Assembly: GCA_029237695.1 (NCBI GenBank)
Contig: CM055265.1
Coordinates: 216,617,679 to 216,681,678, forward strand
Direction of reading: 5' to 3'
Length of the DNA: 64,000 nucleotides
From: Conchocele bisecta
Taxonomy: Eukaryota; Mollusca; Bivalvia; Lucinida; Thyasiridae
Part shown: positions 43,159-54,794 of the stretch, one piece after another
Layout of the letters: each line of letters begins with the position of its first letter
Numbering within the stretch: the first letter of the stretch is position 1
Made by a program: the position numbers and the translations under genes
Notes under the pieces: model-generated
Database searches by the model: none
Told to the model about the DNA's origin: nothing
What the model saw: only the letters and a program-made list of their open reading frames with translations

Positions 43159-44171
43159 TACCAAACTATCGGTTCGCCTAACGCGCAAGCTAGCGAACGC
43201 GTACTATAGCCCCCGCGGGTACTGGAAGGGACTCGCGGCCATCAAGAACCTCGCGGCGGCGACCAAGGTTTCAGAAAACGCTGTCAAGGAATGGCTCAAG
43301 AAGCAGGCCATCTGGCAGATCTATTTACCCACGCCTCACAATATTCCGCGCCCGAAATTCGACGTGCCGGTACCGAACCAAGTTCACCAAGCGGATCTCC
43401 TGTTTCTCCCTCACGATCGCGTCGGTCGTAAGACGTACAAGTACGCGCTGACAATCGTTGATGTAGCGAGTCGTTATAAGGGGGCTGAGCCGTTGGCCAC
43501 TAAAGAGTCTAAGGAGGTGGCCGAGGCTCTCTCCCGATTTTTATAAGAGGAGTCCTCTCAAATGGCCGAATCTTCTCCAGGTCGATCCCGGCCGCGAGTT
43601 CATGGGCGCAGTCTCTCATCTATTGTCTAAGCACGACGTTTCTGTCAGACGCGGCCGCGTCAACATCCACCGGGACCAGGGGATCGTGGAGCGCTTCAAT
43701 CGAACCCTGGCTGAGAGACTGTTCGGACACCAATACGCTAAAGAACTTGTAGACCCTCATTCGCAATCGACCGAGTGGGTGGCCAGACTGCCCGCCGTGG
43801 TTTCCGCACTGAACGGAGAGGTGACCAGATTGATAGGTAAGAAGCCCGTAGATGCTATCAAGTTTAAAAGGGTGACGAGCAAGCCCTCTGCCGTCTCGCG
43901 CGGGCGACCCGTTGGTTTAGAGGAGCAACGGCTTCCATCGGATATTGACATCCGGTACCTCTATCAACCGGGAGAGCTCGAAGGTGGCAGCCGCCGCGCG
44001 ACTGATCCCGTGTGGTCTCTCAATGTATATCATCTAGATCGATCTATTACCAAGCTCGATGAGCCCGTGCTCTACTATTTGGATGATGGGCCATCTTGAG
44101 GGTTTGTTCGCGAAGAACTTCTCGCGGTGCCTTCTGACACCCAGCTACCCCCGGATCGTCAGAGTCTTTAG
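43139..44171 (+). pseudogene. Retroviral-type (rve) integrase of the Polinton, two lesions
   Basis: About 343 residues in total. An N-terminal helical part (YWKGLAAIKNLAAATKVSEN) is followed by a DDE core. The first Asp is in VHQADLLFL (residue 86), the second at 43584-43586 in LLQVDPGREF, and the Glu at 43689-43691 in GIVERFNRTL. The C-terminal part has DIRYLYQPGELEGG. The enzyme joins the element's inverted repeats to host DNA and makes the 6-bp duplication. The frame shifts at the T5 run near 43540-43545. An in-frame TGA at 44097-44099 precedes the last 24 codons (GFVREELLAV). It converges with the polymerase gene 34 bp away. Confidence 0.9.
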
Positions 44172-44204
44172 TATTCTCTCAGAGTTCTTCTCTTTTTTTT
44201 TTAC

Positions 44205-46547
44205 CTATCCTATAGGCTCGGTGTGTAACCCGTCTTCCATCACTCTCCTCTTGTCGTAGTACGCCGAGAGTCCTAATTTTTGTTGACAGTACATCTTCAT
44301 CACCCCGTTAATCATTCGGAATCCCCTGTTCTCCGCCATATCCCTACCCCCTTCGAGAGCACTCTTATACCTTCCCCAAGTCAGATCGTTAGATCTCTTC
44401 GACATCCCCTTGGCCGAGTGCTTAGATTTTCCATCACCGCTCACGTAGTAACACTTGCTACACAGAGCGATGGCTCTATCCCCTTCGAATTCCAGCTTGA
44501 ACAGTCCCGGAGTTCTGTTGCTCCACACGTCCCACGCCAACCACTCGGTCTTCTCCTTATTAAACTTTCTCTTCATATTCTTTCTCACCACCGCCGCCAG
44601 CGTCTTCTCCGACAGCGCAAAGTACATGCTGTCAGTGTCCATCTGTATCAGTTTGAAATCACCGCGATCCACGTACTTGTCCAAGAAATCGTAGTAGAAC
44701 TCCAGCATCCGGAGCTTGGCCAACTGGTAGACAGCTATGCCACACTGAAACGGTCTGTTGATCACCACTCGAGTCTTCCTGCTCGATATCTCGTAAGCCT
44801 CCCCAATCTCCTCCAGGTCTTCGAACCACGCCGACCTCAGTGCCCGATCGACAGTCTTCTCATCCTTCGTATATGTGGTGTTCAGGTGTCTCTCTTGTGC
44901 CTCTATCAGTTTGCCACAACACGCGTTGCCAACCAGTTTGAATATCTCCGCCAACACCGCCTTGCTCTTGTCGACGTCCCCCGTCTGTCTAGCAGCGGTG
45001 ACCTCTTTAACGAACCATTGAAATGGTTTGCCGGGCGTGTAGTCTATCACCCTATGCACCGCCTTGACGATCAGACCGTGCTCCAGATACCACTTTAGCA
45101 GCGGGGAGTATATGATCATCTTCTTGGCGGACATTGCCCCCACGAGCTTTCTCTGTCCTTCGACTCTTTTCCTCCCAGTCCCGGCCAGGTAGTCCTTCAT
45201 GTGCTGTGGAACCTCGTTCTCATCGACTTCTCGATTAACGAACAGCGGTGACATTTCCGAGAACTTGTCTCTCAACGTTTCCGGGACCTCTATATCCAAC
45301 TCCGCAAATCCGAACCACTTTTCACTCCTGACCTTCCTCACGAAACAGTCTATATACGACTGTTTTTCCGGGTCGTCACAAGTCCATATCTGCTCCTCAC
45401 CACACGGCATGTCCTTCGACAGAGTAGATAGATATAGAGCATTGGCATCGTACCCCAGCACCGCCTTGCACATCTTCTCCTCCCGACTCCCCACCTGACC
45501 CCTGATCGTCGACCTTCCAGCCTCGGCGTATCTGGAGAATACTATGGACGGACCACCGACCAATCCCTGCTTCATCATCTCGTAATTTTCAGACTTCGGT
45601 GACCACAGCTCGGGCGTGTCCGCCTTCCCATCGATCGACCCGCGGAGTAGGTACTGAAGGGAAACACCGGGTAGAGACACAGCATCCTTGAGTATGTCCA
45701 CGCCTCTTCCCCTGTAGAACTCCGTCATTTTAGTCAGAGCCTCTAGGAACGGTCCTACATCCAAGTCGTTGTAGTGTTGCAACCATTCCTTGAACGTCTT
45801 CATCCCCTTTTCTCGGAATACCTTCTTACACTCTTTCCACTCGGACAACGACAGAAGGAACTCACCCTTCAACTTCGAGTACCACTCGGGATAGTCTGGT
45901 AGCCCCGGATGGTCGAGCTTGTCCGCGCTATCGAACCACTCGTACGGAAAGTGAGACTTTACCGTTTTACAGTCGTACGCCTTAACCCACCGGTCGTACG
46001 TGGTACCGGGTCCCAGATACTGGATGATGTCGAGAAATCTAAACTCCGGGGTAAACAGAAACATCGTCGTGCTGGCTCTCTTTCCGACCATCATCTTATT
46101 CACGGTGGCCGCCAACTTCTCTACAAAGTACTGCTTGATGAGGTTCAGGTCGTACCTGCTACAGTTGAACCCCACCACCGGGACTTGGTCAATCCAAGAG
46201 ATAATCTTTGCTTGCTGAGACTTCGATAACATATCTATGTCGGCCGGCAGATACTTCTTCCTAACCCCCTCCCTGATTGCCTTGCCTCTCATCTGCAGCT
46301 CGGTCACGAACTTCTCGACTAGCGTGTCGGGATCTCGTTCGCATAGGTGTGTGATCCCTTCATGCATCGTATCCCCCAACGACACCGATATAGGAACGTG
46401 CTCGACCTCGAAGGTCAGGTCTTTGGTGGGTCGCGTGCTTTTCGACTTGTCGAGATACGCCTCGAAGTCGTAGACTATCTGGTGGGGGTACAGAGTCGTC
46501 TCCTCCTCGCGTGGCGATTGTGGATAGTAGGTATTCACCTCATTCAA
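44205..46547 (-). pseudogene. Protein-primed DNA polymerase B, exonuclease and polymerase domains
   Basis: This 780-residue segment holds the catalytic parts. They are ExoI VYDFEAYL (about residues 25-32), ExoII GFNCSRYDLNLI, the motif A region GYDANALYLSTL, the motif B region IFKLVGNACCGKLI, and motif C QMDTDSMYF (44620-44645). Protein-primed PolB copies the linear element from a terminal protein. It is continuous in frame with 46560-47078 except for one TAG at 46560-46562 where the family has a Trp-containing YELVxMWECEW-type block. The segment is in the main C-terminal part of a gene that begins at 48146. Confidence 0.93.
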
Positions 46548-46559
46548 CCACTCGCACTC

Positions 46560-47423
46560 CTACATCACCACCAGCTCGTAACCCGCCTTCCTTATCTTGG
46601 CATCTTGAATTTTCGTCCTCTTGTACAGCGATCTCGCGTTACCTCTCATGCAATGCCTCGGAGACCCGTGCCAGTAGCATCCGTGAAACTGAAACACGGT
46701 CTCGGTCTCGTGACAGTAACCGTCGACCGGATCACCGGCCACCCACCTCTCACCACCGTGACCGCAGTTGGCGTGATGTATGTGCTTTCCCATCCTCTCC
46801 TCTTCTCTGCTCAACCATTGAATCGACCTCACACTCGCTGACCCCTTAGGATAGAACGCCTTCTCGTAGGCCGACTGTAGTCTCTCTACCCTCTTACCTG
46901 GACATGTCACCACGGTCTTCCCACCCATGCAGGTGGTCGCGTGCCTGTGCATGTTACACAACTTTGTGAACCGTTGTTGACATCCGGTGCACCCATACTC
47001 GTTCGTCATCTTGCGGAGATTCGCTATGAGGAACGAGTGACCTCCAAACATTCCTATCGTCATTTTCTTCCCCCCCAACCACGTCGTAATTTGCCGGAAC
47101 CTTCATGAGGTACCACACTCCATCGGCGGTGGGCTCGTAAACGCGAATACCCACTTGAAATGCTCTTCGACCTTCTTAATATCGTCCAGGGGAATTCCCT
47201 GACTACCCGGTCCGTTATCATGCCCGAGATATTCGCGAGCCAGAGCTTGTGCCTTCTCACAACAGCGGTCTGGTCTCCCTCCACGTTGGATGGCTATGCA
47301 CCTAAACAGACACAAGTAGTCGTCGTACGTGTCGACGGAATACATTCCCTTTTTCTGTCTTAACCAGTCTGGGAGTTTTCCCGCTCCCATGAGAAGTTGT
47401 TGCGCGTCGATGATCATCTTCAC
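46560..47423 (-). pseudogene. DNA polymerase B, central N-terminal domain, two frameshifts
   Basis: Three pieces in different frames make up this region. 47103-47423 carries YDDYLCLFRCIAIQRGG, 46954-47154 GIRVYEPTADGVWYLMKVP, and 46560-47078 MFGGHSFLIANL, CNMHRHATTC and FQFHGCYWHGSPRHC. The F.GCYWHG block and the LCLFRC block are typical of Polinton polymerases upstream of the exonuclease. A Cys/His pair (CTGCQQRF ... HRHATTC) may form a zinc finger. Shifts lie near 47150-47160 and 47075-47090. Confidence 0.85.
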
Positions 47424-48146
47424 CTAGACCGATATCCAACGAACGAAGGTCCATTTTGTGTTTGGTCTATCGACTTTGTCGATGTCCATTCGACCTTTCT
47501 CTCTATCGGATATCCAACTCTCGGCTTTGGTGATCTCGTTTATCCACGGACTGACCTTTGATTGTTTGTGATAGATCATAGTAGCGTCGGGCTCTATGTT
47601 CCTAATACGATACGAGCACGAATACCTCAGATAACATGCCGTGGTCATCTCTGGGCGAATTTTATTCATTATGCGATTAGCGATCTCCCCGTCTACCCCC
47701 CTCTCGAAAGTCCATACTATCTTCCTCCTACCCCTATCAACAGTTTCCCTAACTTCGGCTTCTTCGGCGAGAATCTTGGGACCCTCCTCCACCAAAGCTC
47801 TGGCGATATCTCTCCTCTTCTTGGGAGGTCCCCCCACCAACCCTTGATAAATCTTATTGTAGTACGCCTTGTATAGGGGTTTTCTACGTGCGCTGGGATC
47901 TTCTTTTACACACTGCGCGTAAGCGGTGGCGCGCAGACTGGCCGTCGTCTCGTTCTCCAATTTCTCGGAGCGTTTTTCGGGGTCGGCGGGCAGTCGTCCG
48001 GTCGAAACCGCACGCCGCAGCCTCTCCTCATAGACGACGGCTCGCGCGTCACTTATCCTATCTGCTATATCTTTCTTGAGTCTCAAACCTCTTAGGGAAA
48101 TTCCCCAACTCTTAGCTTGCTCTCTCATTTGCTTTATGGTAGGCAT
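47424..48146 (-). pseudogene. DNA polymerase B, N-terminal extension with SAP-like segment
   Basis: The start ATG at 48146 (MPTIKQMREQAKSWG) is preferred over 48182, which lies in the iterated repeats. The first 40 residues resemble a SAP-type DNA-binding helix pair (ISLRGLRLKKDIADRISDA). Basic helical sequence follows. It ends KWTFVRWISV, then TAG (47424-47426), after which coding continues in frame (MIIDAQQLL), so this is a nonsense change inside the polymerase gene. The extension may hold or recruit the terminal protein, which is inference. Confidence 0.75.
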
Positions 48147-48460
48147 TATACTGAGTATAACCAATAGATTTTTTATCTTCAATAGGGTGTAAGTTTATAT
48201 TTTATTTGTAATAAATGTATGACAGATTGTTGTAATATACTTAGTATAACTTATGGATAACTTGTCTTTAATTGGGTGTCAGTTTATATTTGTGACAGAT
48301 TGGTGTAAAATACTGAGTATAACTTATAGATTTCTTATCTTTAATAGGGTGTCAGTTGTTATTTTATTCGTAACAAAAGTATGACAGATTGTTGTATATA
48401 TATACCGAGTATAACATAGGGATTTTTATCTCTAATAGGGTGTATCTTCTCATGTCATAA
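48147..48460. repeat. Right subterminal iterated repeats of the Polinton
   Basis: Four degenerate copies of a 75-90-bp unit begin near 48147, 48235, 48309 and 48402. Each has TACTGAGTATAAC, a TAGATTTTTTATC-type stretch, AATAGGGTGTCAG and, in most, GACAGATTGTTGT. The outermost copy is part of the inverted repeat. They fill the gap before the polymerase start and could act as promoter or replication-initiation elements. The left end has only the single copy within its TIR. Confidence 0.7.
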
Positions 48461-48583
48461 ATATATGATCTCGCGGTAGTAGTATATAAGAGTCACAAAT
48501 GATACCATCATGCTGTGGAAGGTGCCGCGTGTAGCCGGTGCCTTCCAGGTGTGATGGTATCATTGTGACTCTTATATACTACT
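48394..48583. repeat. Polinton right terminal inverted repeat
   Basis: Inverted match of 29693-29880. The outer palindrome occupies 48478-48583, with arms AGTAGTATATAAGAGTCACA (48478) and its complement ending at 48583. GCCGA follows at 48584. Confidence 0.93.
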
Positions 48584-48588
48584 GCCGA

Positions 48589-49915
48589 TACACATTCTTC
48601 TTTTTAGTTTAGTGCTGACTACAAGTGTTTATCACATTGTTTCTTACATAATCAGTGGTGTATTGTATTTATCATTCAGACAATGTTACTTTAAAACACC
48701 ATTAAGCCATAAACTGTGTATGCTAAAATTGTACACATCCCAGTTGATTTGTTTTTAAAAACTAACTAACTTGAGAAGCATACAAACCGATCAAATTTAA
48801 CATTATCTCGAAACTAGGTCATGTAATGTTTACTGCAGCAGCCGCAATATTAACAGTTTTAATGTGATAAAAGGTAGTTTAGCTGACCTTATAAGTGTGA
48901 TGACAAAAGGTAATATGTTTTTTGGACATATTTAACCACCATGTACAGAGATGCCAACATAGGACATCGCGGCCGGCATCGACACACGGCCTAACGATGC
49001 GAGACACCGATCGGATAGGGAGTTCCGAGGCATATCACTCGCATCCACCCTCACTTCCAAACAAGAAAACTTTAAATGCAATAAATAAATTACTTACATA
49101 TACTCAAGAGCCTGCGGTGATTTAAATTATGAATATAAAGCCTATAGCCAACTAAAAGATTTAAGTTCAAATAAAAAGGCATACAGCGTTAGGGTGTGCT
49201 GTTTTACTTTATGTATACATAGCATTCTGCATTTCTGTGCCCACTACCCTACTATGTGCACCCGAAACGTCGAATAGAAAAAAAAATGCCACCCACGAAA
49301 ACCCATTACATTGCAAAAAATAACCCTTACCTTTAAAGTTTCGCAACAAGTAGGAAAGATCTATGTCAGGAAAGATCTATGCTTCATTTATATTTGCCTT
49401 TTATATCGTAATTTCACATTCACTTTTATAGTTACAAATTTGTTTACTAAATCAAAATTTGGAAATGTGTTGTTGTTGTTGTTAAAATCACGTCCAACCG
49501 CTTATTTTTCGGCATCGCAAAATATCGTAATTCTAGATGGGACGGGCGTAATAGCATAGTGGGCATACTGAAATAGTGATCATTACGCCCAAATCGTAAT
49601 GGTTTGCATCTCTGCATGTACAAAAACACAGTTTTTCTGTGGTGAATGAACGTTTGTGTTTTCCAGAGTTAACCCATGGAAAACGGCGGAATTCGTGAAA
49701 TCAAGTGCGCTATACGTTATATCCGGTGTTGTTCCGAAACACATCGTGTTCCATTTCACATTGATTGACGATACCTGTATAAGTACATGTAAATATTCAA
49801 GTGCATGTACAAATGGGGGGAAAATCCCAAAATCTGAACTGAATATTTACAATAAAAAAAAATATATTTACAGCCCTGAAATCAGAATAATCCTGATCTG
49901 ATGCCAGGTCCTCGC
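48589..49915. other. Unassigned unique stretch right of the Polinton
   Basis: AT-rich, no convincing gene. Short frames lack motifs. Nothing else is supported. Confidence 0.4.
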
Positions 49916-51191
49916 CACACCAGAATCACTTGGACCTTTTGGAGGCCATCATGGATGACATAATCATCCGATTCTGACAAATATTGCACCAGAGCAATCG
50001 CCTCATTGATACCATCAATTTAATATATGACATGAGCATATTTGGTAAAAAAATAAAATTTGACCCCACGGGCCACGCCCATTTTTGACCCCGGCTGGCG
50101 GTTCATGAGAAGAAGATTTTTTAAGAATTTGTGCTTAGCGACGACCTCCGTTTTAACAAATCTGAAAAGGCTTCACCCATGGACCATAGCTGTGAAATTT
50201 AGCTATCATGGGCCAAGCGGTTCGTGTGAAGTAGAATTTTGAAATCTCTAATAAAAGAACAACCTCTTGACCTTTCGGTGGCCATCTTGGATGACATGAC
50301 CATCCAATTTCGACAAAAAATATACCAGAGCGATCGCCTCTTTGATACCTTCGATTTGATATAGATATGATTCGGTCAAAAATAAAATTTGACCCCAATT
50401 TTACCCCACGGACCACGCCCATTTTTGACCCCGGGGTCACCATTTTAACAACTTTGAAAGAGCATTGTACATGGATCATTCCTCCCAAGTTTCGTCGAAA
50501 TCCGGCTGGTGGTTCATGAGAAGATTTTTTAATAATTTGTGCTATTTTTAGACGGCGGCCATCTTGGATTAGCAACGACCTCCGTTTTAACAAATCTGAA
50601 AAGGCTTCATCCATGGACCATAACTGTGAAGTGTTGCCACCATGGGCCAAGCGGTTCGTGTGAAGTAGAATTTTGAAATCTTTAATAAAAGAACAACCTT
50701 TATACCTTTCGGCGGCCATCTTGGATGACATGACCATCCAATTTCGACAAATAATGTACCAGAGCGATCGCCTCTTTGATACCTTCTATTTGATATAGAC
50801 ATGACCATATTCGGTCAAAAATAAAATTTGACCCCAATTTGACCCCACGGGCCACACCCATTTTTGGCCCCAGGGTCACCATTTTAACAACTTTGAACGA
50901 GCATTGTACATCGATCATTCCTACCAAGTTTTGTCGAAATCTGGCTGGCGGTTCTTGAGAAGAGATTTTTGAAGAATTTGTGCTATTTTTAGACGTCGGC
51001 CATCTTGGATTAAGTAATGACGTCATTTTAACAATTTTGTAATCCCCCTACCAAAGGACCATGACCATGAAGTTTGGTGACTATAGGCCCAATGGTTATC
51101 GAGGAGAAGACGTTTCAAAATGTTCACGGACGGACCATGGACGATGACACACGGTAACAATAGCTCGCATGAGCTTCGCTCAGGTGAGCTA
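49916..51191. repeat. Dispersed repeat family F, right copy with terminal stem-loop
   Basis: Same unit and landmarks as 1-1650 (GGCCATCTTGGATGACAT, GAGCATTGTACATCGATCAT, AAGCGGTTCGTGTGAAGTAG). It ends with a stem-loop TAGCTCGC ... GTGAGCTA at 51161-51191. About two and a half units are present. Confidence 0.8.
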
Positions 51192-51423
51192 AAAACGTAC
51201 ATGAAAGCCAAACCAGGCAAATCGTGATTCATGTAAATAAAGAGGAGCCCCTACCGTTAATTTACGCCGTCACATTCGCCCGACCACCACCTGCTGTATG
51301 TCGAGCTGAATATCAGAATATCACGAGGAAGGGGAATTGCAATCAGTGACAACTAAGATAAGATACAACAATATGACTGAACTAATGATTGATTGGCGCT
51401 GTATGCCTTTTCAACAACAAGGT
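51192..51423. other. Spacer
   Basis: No feature supported. Confidence 0.3.
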
Positions 51424-51672
51424 CACATGCGGCTGTGACTGTAAACATGGGGCTTATGGAGTTTGCAACCAGTGTAGATCCAGATCAGACTGTGCATCTG
51501 CACAGTCTGATCAGGATCTGCACTGTTCGCCATTCCTTAATAAAACACCTGTCATGCTTCTGACAAGCAATACATATTTTTATCAGGCTACAACAGTGTG
51601 CTATTTGATCAGGAGCCACACTGGCCACAAATCCCATAAACACACATTTCTCCAATGAGAACCGCATATACA
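51424..51672. mobile_element. Short MITE with CACATGCGGCTGTG ends, copy 2
   Basis: Collinear with 2655-2907. The internal hairpin is clearer here (CCAGATCAGACTGTGCA ... TGCACAGTCTGATCAGG). Confidence 0.6.
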
Positions 51673-51685
51673 GATTACAAGATGA

Positions 51686-52795
51686 ACTAGATTGGTCAGT
51701 AAGCGAGGCTTCCGGAATACCCCCCACGTGGGCCCTGGTACCCCTAAATATGTAAAATAATATCCAAGTGTGTGGGCTTGTGACCTTGACTCAGGGCTTA
51801 GCGGGGGCGGCACGAACGTGAATTTGTCACATGGTGGTAGATGTCCATTGGAGGAATGCGCGTGTGAAATGTGAAACAGATAGAAACAAATTATAACATA
51901 TTTCTCGGATGTTAAGTTTTGTAAAGAGACTAAGTATTTGACCTTGAGCTTTGGATCAGCGGGGGTTGGACGGTCGTGGATTTGGCACAGCATGGTAGTA
52001 GAGCCTTACAGGAATGCATGTGTGAAATATTAAGCCCAGGTACCCCTACATATGTAAAAACAAAATATAAGTGTGTGGGCTTGTGACCTTGACTCTGGGC
52101 TTAGCGGGGGCGGCACGAACGTGAATTTGTCACATGATGGTAGAGGTCCATTGGAGCAATGCGTGTGTGAAATGTGAAGCAGATCCGAGCAAGGAAACAG
52201 AAGTTATAACCGATTTATTTGATGTTAAGTTTTGTAAAGAGACGAAGTATGTGATATTGACATCGAGATCAGCGGGGATTTGTCACAGCATGATTGTAGA
52301 GCTTTAGAGGAATGCATGCATGAAATATTAAGAATTTTCGATGAAAAAAATAGAAGTTATAACATATTGGTCTGATGTTAAGTTTTGTAAAGAGACTAAG
52401 TATGTGACCTTGACCTTGGGATCAGCGGGGGTTGGAGGTCGTAGATTGTCACAGCATGATAGTACAACCTTAGAGGAATGCACGAGTGAAATATTAAGAA
52501 TTTTCGAAGAAGGAAATAGAAGTTATAAAATTATTTCTCTGATGTTAAGTTTTGTAAATATACTAAGTATTCGACCTTGACCTTGTGATCAGCGGGGGTT
52601 GAACGGTCGTGTATTTTAGCACAGCATGATCGTAGAGCCTTACAGGAATGCATGTGTGAAATATTAAACATTTTATAAGAAGGAAATACAAGTTATAACA
52701 ATATTTCTCTGATGTTAAGTTTTGTAAATATGCTAAGTATTCGACCTTGACCTTGGGATCAGCGGGGGTTGGACGGTCGTGGATTTGGCACAGTC
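51686..52795 (+). mobile_element. Family A tandem-unit element, copy 4 (rearranged, 3'-truncated)
   Basis: The left end ACTAGATTGGTCAGTAAGCG is followed by family A units. A second partial left-end block (CCAGGTACCCCTA) recurs at 52036, so two elements recombined or one was internally duplicated. It stops at GGCACAGTCC without the GGAC tract. Confidence 0.6.
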
Positions 52796-53048
52796 CATTT
52801 CATATTGACGATTCACCATTAAGCTAATGGAAAATCCTGAAATATTTCTTATAGCAATTATGACCTGTGTAGCTCCTGATCATATAGCATACTCCCCTAG
52901 CCGGAATATGATTCATAATGATTCTTGCTTGTTAGGAGCATGACGGGTGTTTCATTGATGGAAAGGTAAACAGTGCAGATGCTGATCAGACTTTCACATG
53001 CAGATCTGGATCCGCAAAACCGATGAGCCCTATTTCTTCCCTACAGTA
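52796..53048. repeat. Fragment of short MITE in inverted order
   Basis: TCCTGATCATATAGCA, GCTTGTTAGGAGCATGACGG and CACATGCAGATCTGGATCC match the 2655-2907 element in the other orientation. Confidence 0.45.
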
Positions 53049-54146
53049 ACTAGATTGGTCAGTAAGCGAGGCTGACGGAATACCCCTCGCGTGGGCCCAT
53101 GTACCCCTAAATATGTAAACTTTTCCAAGTGTGTGGGCTTGTGACCTTGACTCTGGGCTTAGTGGGGGCGGCACGAACGTGAATGTAAAGCAGATCCGAG
53201 CAAGGAAATAGAAGTTATAACCGATTTCTCTGATGTTAAGTTTTGTAAAGAGACTAAGTATGTGATCTTCACCTTGGGATCAGCGGAGATATGTCACAGC
53301 TAGCATGATAGTAGAGCCTTAGAGGAATGCATGCATGAAATATTAAGAATTTTAGATGAAGTTATAACATATTTAAGCTAAGTTTTATAAAGAGACCATG
53401 TATTTGACCTTGACCTTGTGATCAGCGAGGGTTGTACGGTCGTGGATTTGGCACAACACGGTAGTAGAGCCTTACAGGAATGCATATGTGAAATATTAAG
53501 CATTTTAGATGAAGGAAATAGAAGTTATAACAATATTTCTCTGATGTTAAATTTTGAAAAGAGACTAAGTATTTGACCTTAACCATGAGCTCAGCGGGGT
53601 TTGGACGGTCGTGGATTTGGCACAGCATGGTAGTAGAGCCTTACAGGAATGCATGTGTGAAATATGAAGCATTTTAGATGAAGGAAATAGAAGTTACAAC
53701 AACATTTCTCTGATGTTAAGTTTTGTAAAGAGACTAAGTATTTGACCTTGAGCTTGGGATCAGCAGGGGTTGGACGGTCGTGGATTTGGCATAGCATGGT
53801 AGTAGAGCATTACAAGAATGCATGTGTGAAATATTAAGCATTTTAGATGAAGGAAATATAAGTTATAACAATATTTCTCTGATGTTAAGTGTTGTACTAA
53901 GTATTTGACCTTGACCTTGGGATCAGCGGGGGTTGGACGGTCGTGGATTTGGCACAGCATGGTAGTAGAGCCTTACAGGAATGCATGTGTGAAATATTAA
54001 TCATTTTACATGAAGGAAATATAAGTTATAACAATATTTCTCTGATGTTAAGTTTACGGACGGACGGACGGACGGACGGACAACCTGACTCCAGTATGCC
54101 ACCCCCCCCCCCCCCCACACACACACAACTCGTTGCGGGGGATATA
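53049..54146 (+). mobile_element. Family A tandem-unit element, copy 5 (complete)
   Basis: The left end ACTAGATTGGTCAGTAAGCG is followed by about five units with TTGGCACAGCATGGTAGTAG. A (GGAC)n tract at 54057-54080 is followed by a C-rich/ACAC stretch and the GTTGCGGGGGATATA end. The terminal stem is imperfect because the C run has expanded. Confidence 0.65.
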
Positions 54147-54389
54147 CATACCTCTACCACACATTCGGACCGTATCACTGAGACGGTTCACATGAGGAAA
54201 TATACTTTCATTGAGAAATAAGAAATTTGAAAAAATATTAACCCTTTCAGCACCATAGGCCTGTAGAGTGGTATTGGCAAACAGTGTAGATCCAGATGAG
54301 CCGGCTCCTGACGAGCCGCCTCATCAAGATCTGTACTTTTTGAAAGCAAAGACACACCCTTTTCATAGATGGACTAGATTGAATGGCAG
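54147..54389. other. Spacer with short-MITE fragment
   Basis: 54270-54400 contains CAGTGTAGATCCAGATGAGC, related to the 2655-2907 element. Otherwise unassigned. Confidence 0.35.
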
Positions 54390-54764
54390 CGCTCCAGATA
54401 AATACCCAAATAAAACTGCCAAAAAAACCCAATTGAAATCAGAAATAGCGAGTATCAAAAAGCAATGAAAAATGTGTCGTATCTTTATTATTATAATAAA
54501 CAGACCACAAATATAGCATATTTTTTCTTATTTTTCCATCAAAACACTTCTTGGTATTTCATTAGAATTGTCTCCAAGGAGACAATTCTAATGAAATGCC
54601 AAGATATGTTTTCATTTAGAAGCAAACAATTCAATAATTGAGGTCTGCTGATGTGTAAACAGTAGTGTGATTTTATTTTACCCAATTACAATTTTGAAAT
54701 ACCCAATTACTTCAGAAATGATGGAGTGACAATACTCAATTACTAATTTCTTATCTGGAGCTCT
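54390..54764. mobile_element. Foldback MITE, AGCTCCAGATAAG family, copy 3
   Basis: Tips GCTCCAGATAAA (54391) and TTATCTGGAGCTC (ending 54763). The central hairpin at 54552-54602 is the same sequence as in copy 2 (25286-25680). The flanks are in the reverse order. Confidence 0.7.
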
Positions 54765-54794
54765 GGGATTGGTTGCAAAATTAACGTCTATACT

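Larger units (their letters stand above)
29693..48583. mobile_element. Polinton/Maverick (adintovirus-like) element, 18.9 kb, inactive
   Basis: About 190-bp terminal inverted repeats starting AGTAGTATATAAGAG bracket a set of genes diagnostic of Polintons: protein-primed DNA polymerase B, rve integrase, FtsK/HerA packaging ATPase and a double-jelly-roll major capsid protein. Genes run in both directions in blocks. In the right half the + strand genes (ATPase to integrase) converge on the polymerase. Many genes carry frameshifts or stops, and a TA-flanked transposon lies at 35853-36936. The flanking repeats on both sides are of host type, so the element sits in the animal genome and is not a free virus contig. 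Confidence 0.93.

Noticed and set aside
44280..45098. 272-codon plus-strand frame opposite the polymerase
   Set aside because: Antisense shadow of the polymerase. It has no family features and the sense strand has clear catalytic motifs.
44205..48146. Stop-codon reassignment to explain in-frame TAG codons of the polymerase
   Set aside because: Stops of all three kinds and several frameshifts occur across the element, so decay is the simpler explanation.
49311..49901. Short frames right of the Polinton
   Set aside because: No motifs, AT-rich composition and no neighbours to support them.
53422..53960. Near-identical 66-68-codon frames beginning MLCQIHDRPTPAD
   Set aside because: Each is the same minus-strand translation of a family A unit, open only because the unit happens to lack stops in that frame.
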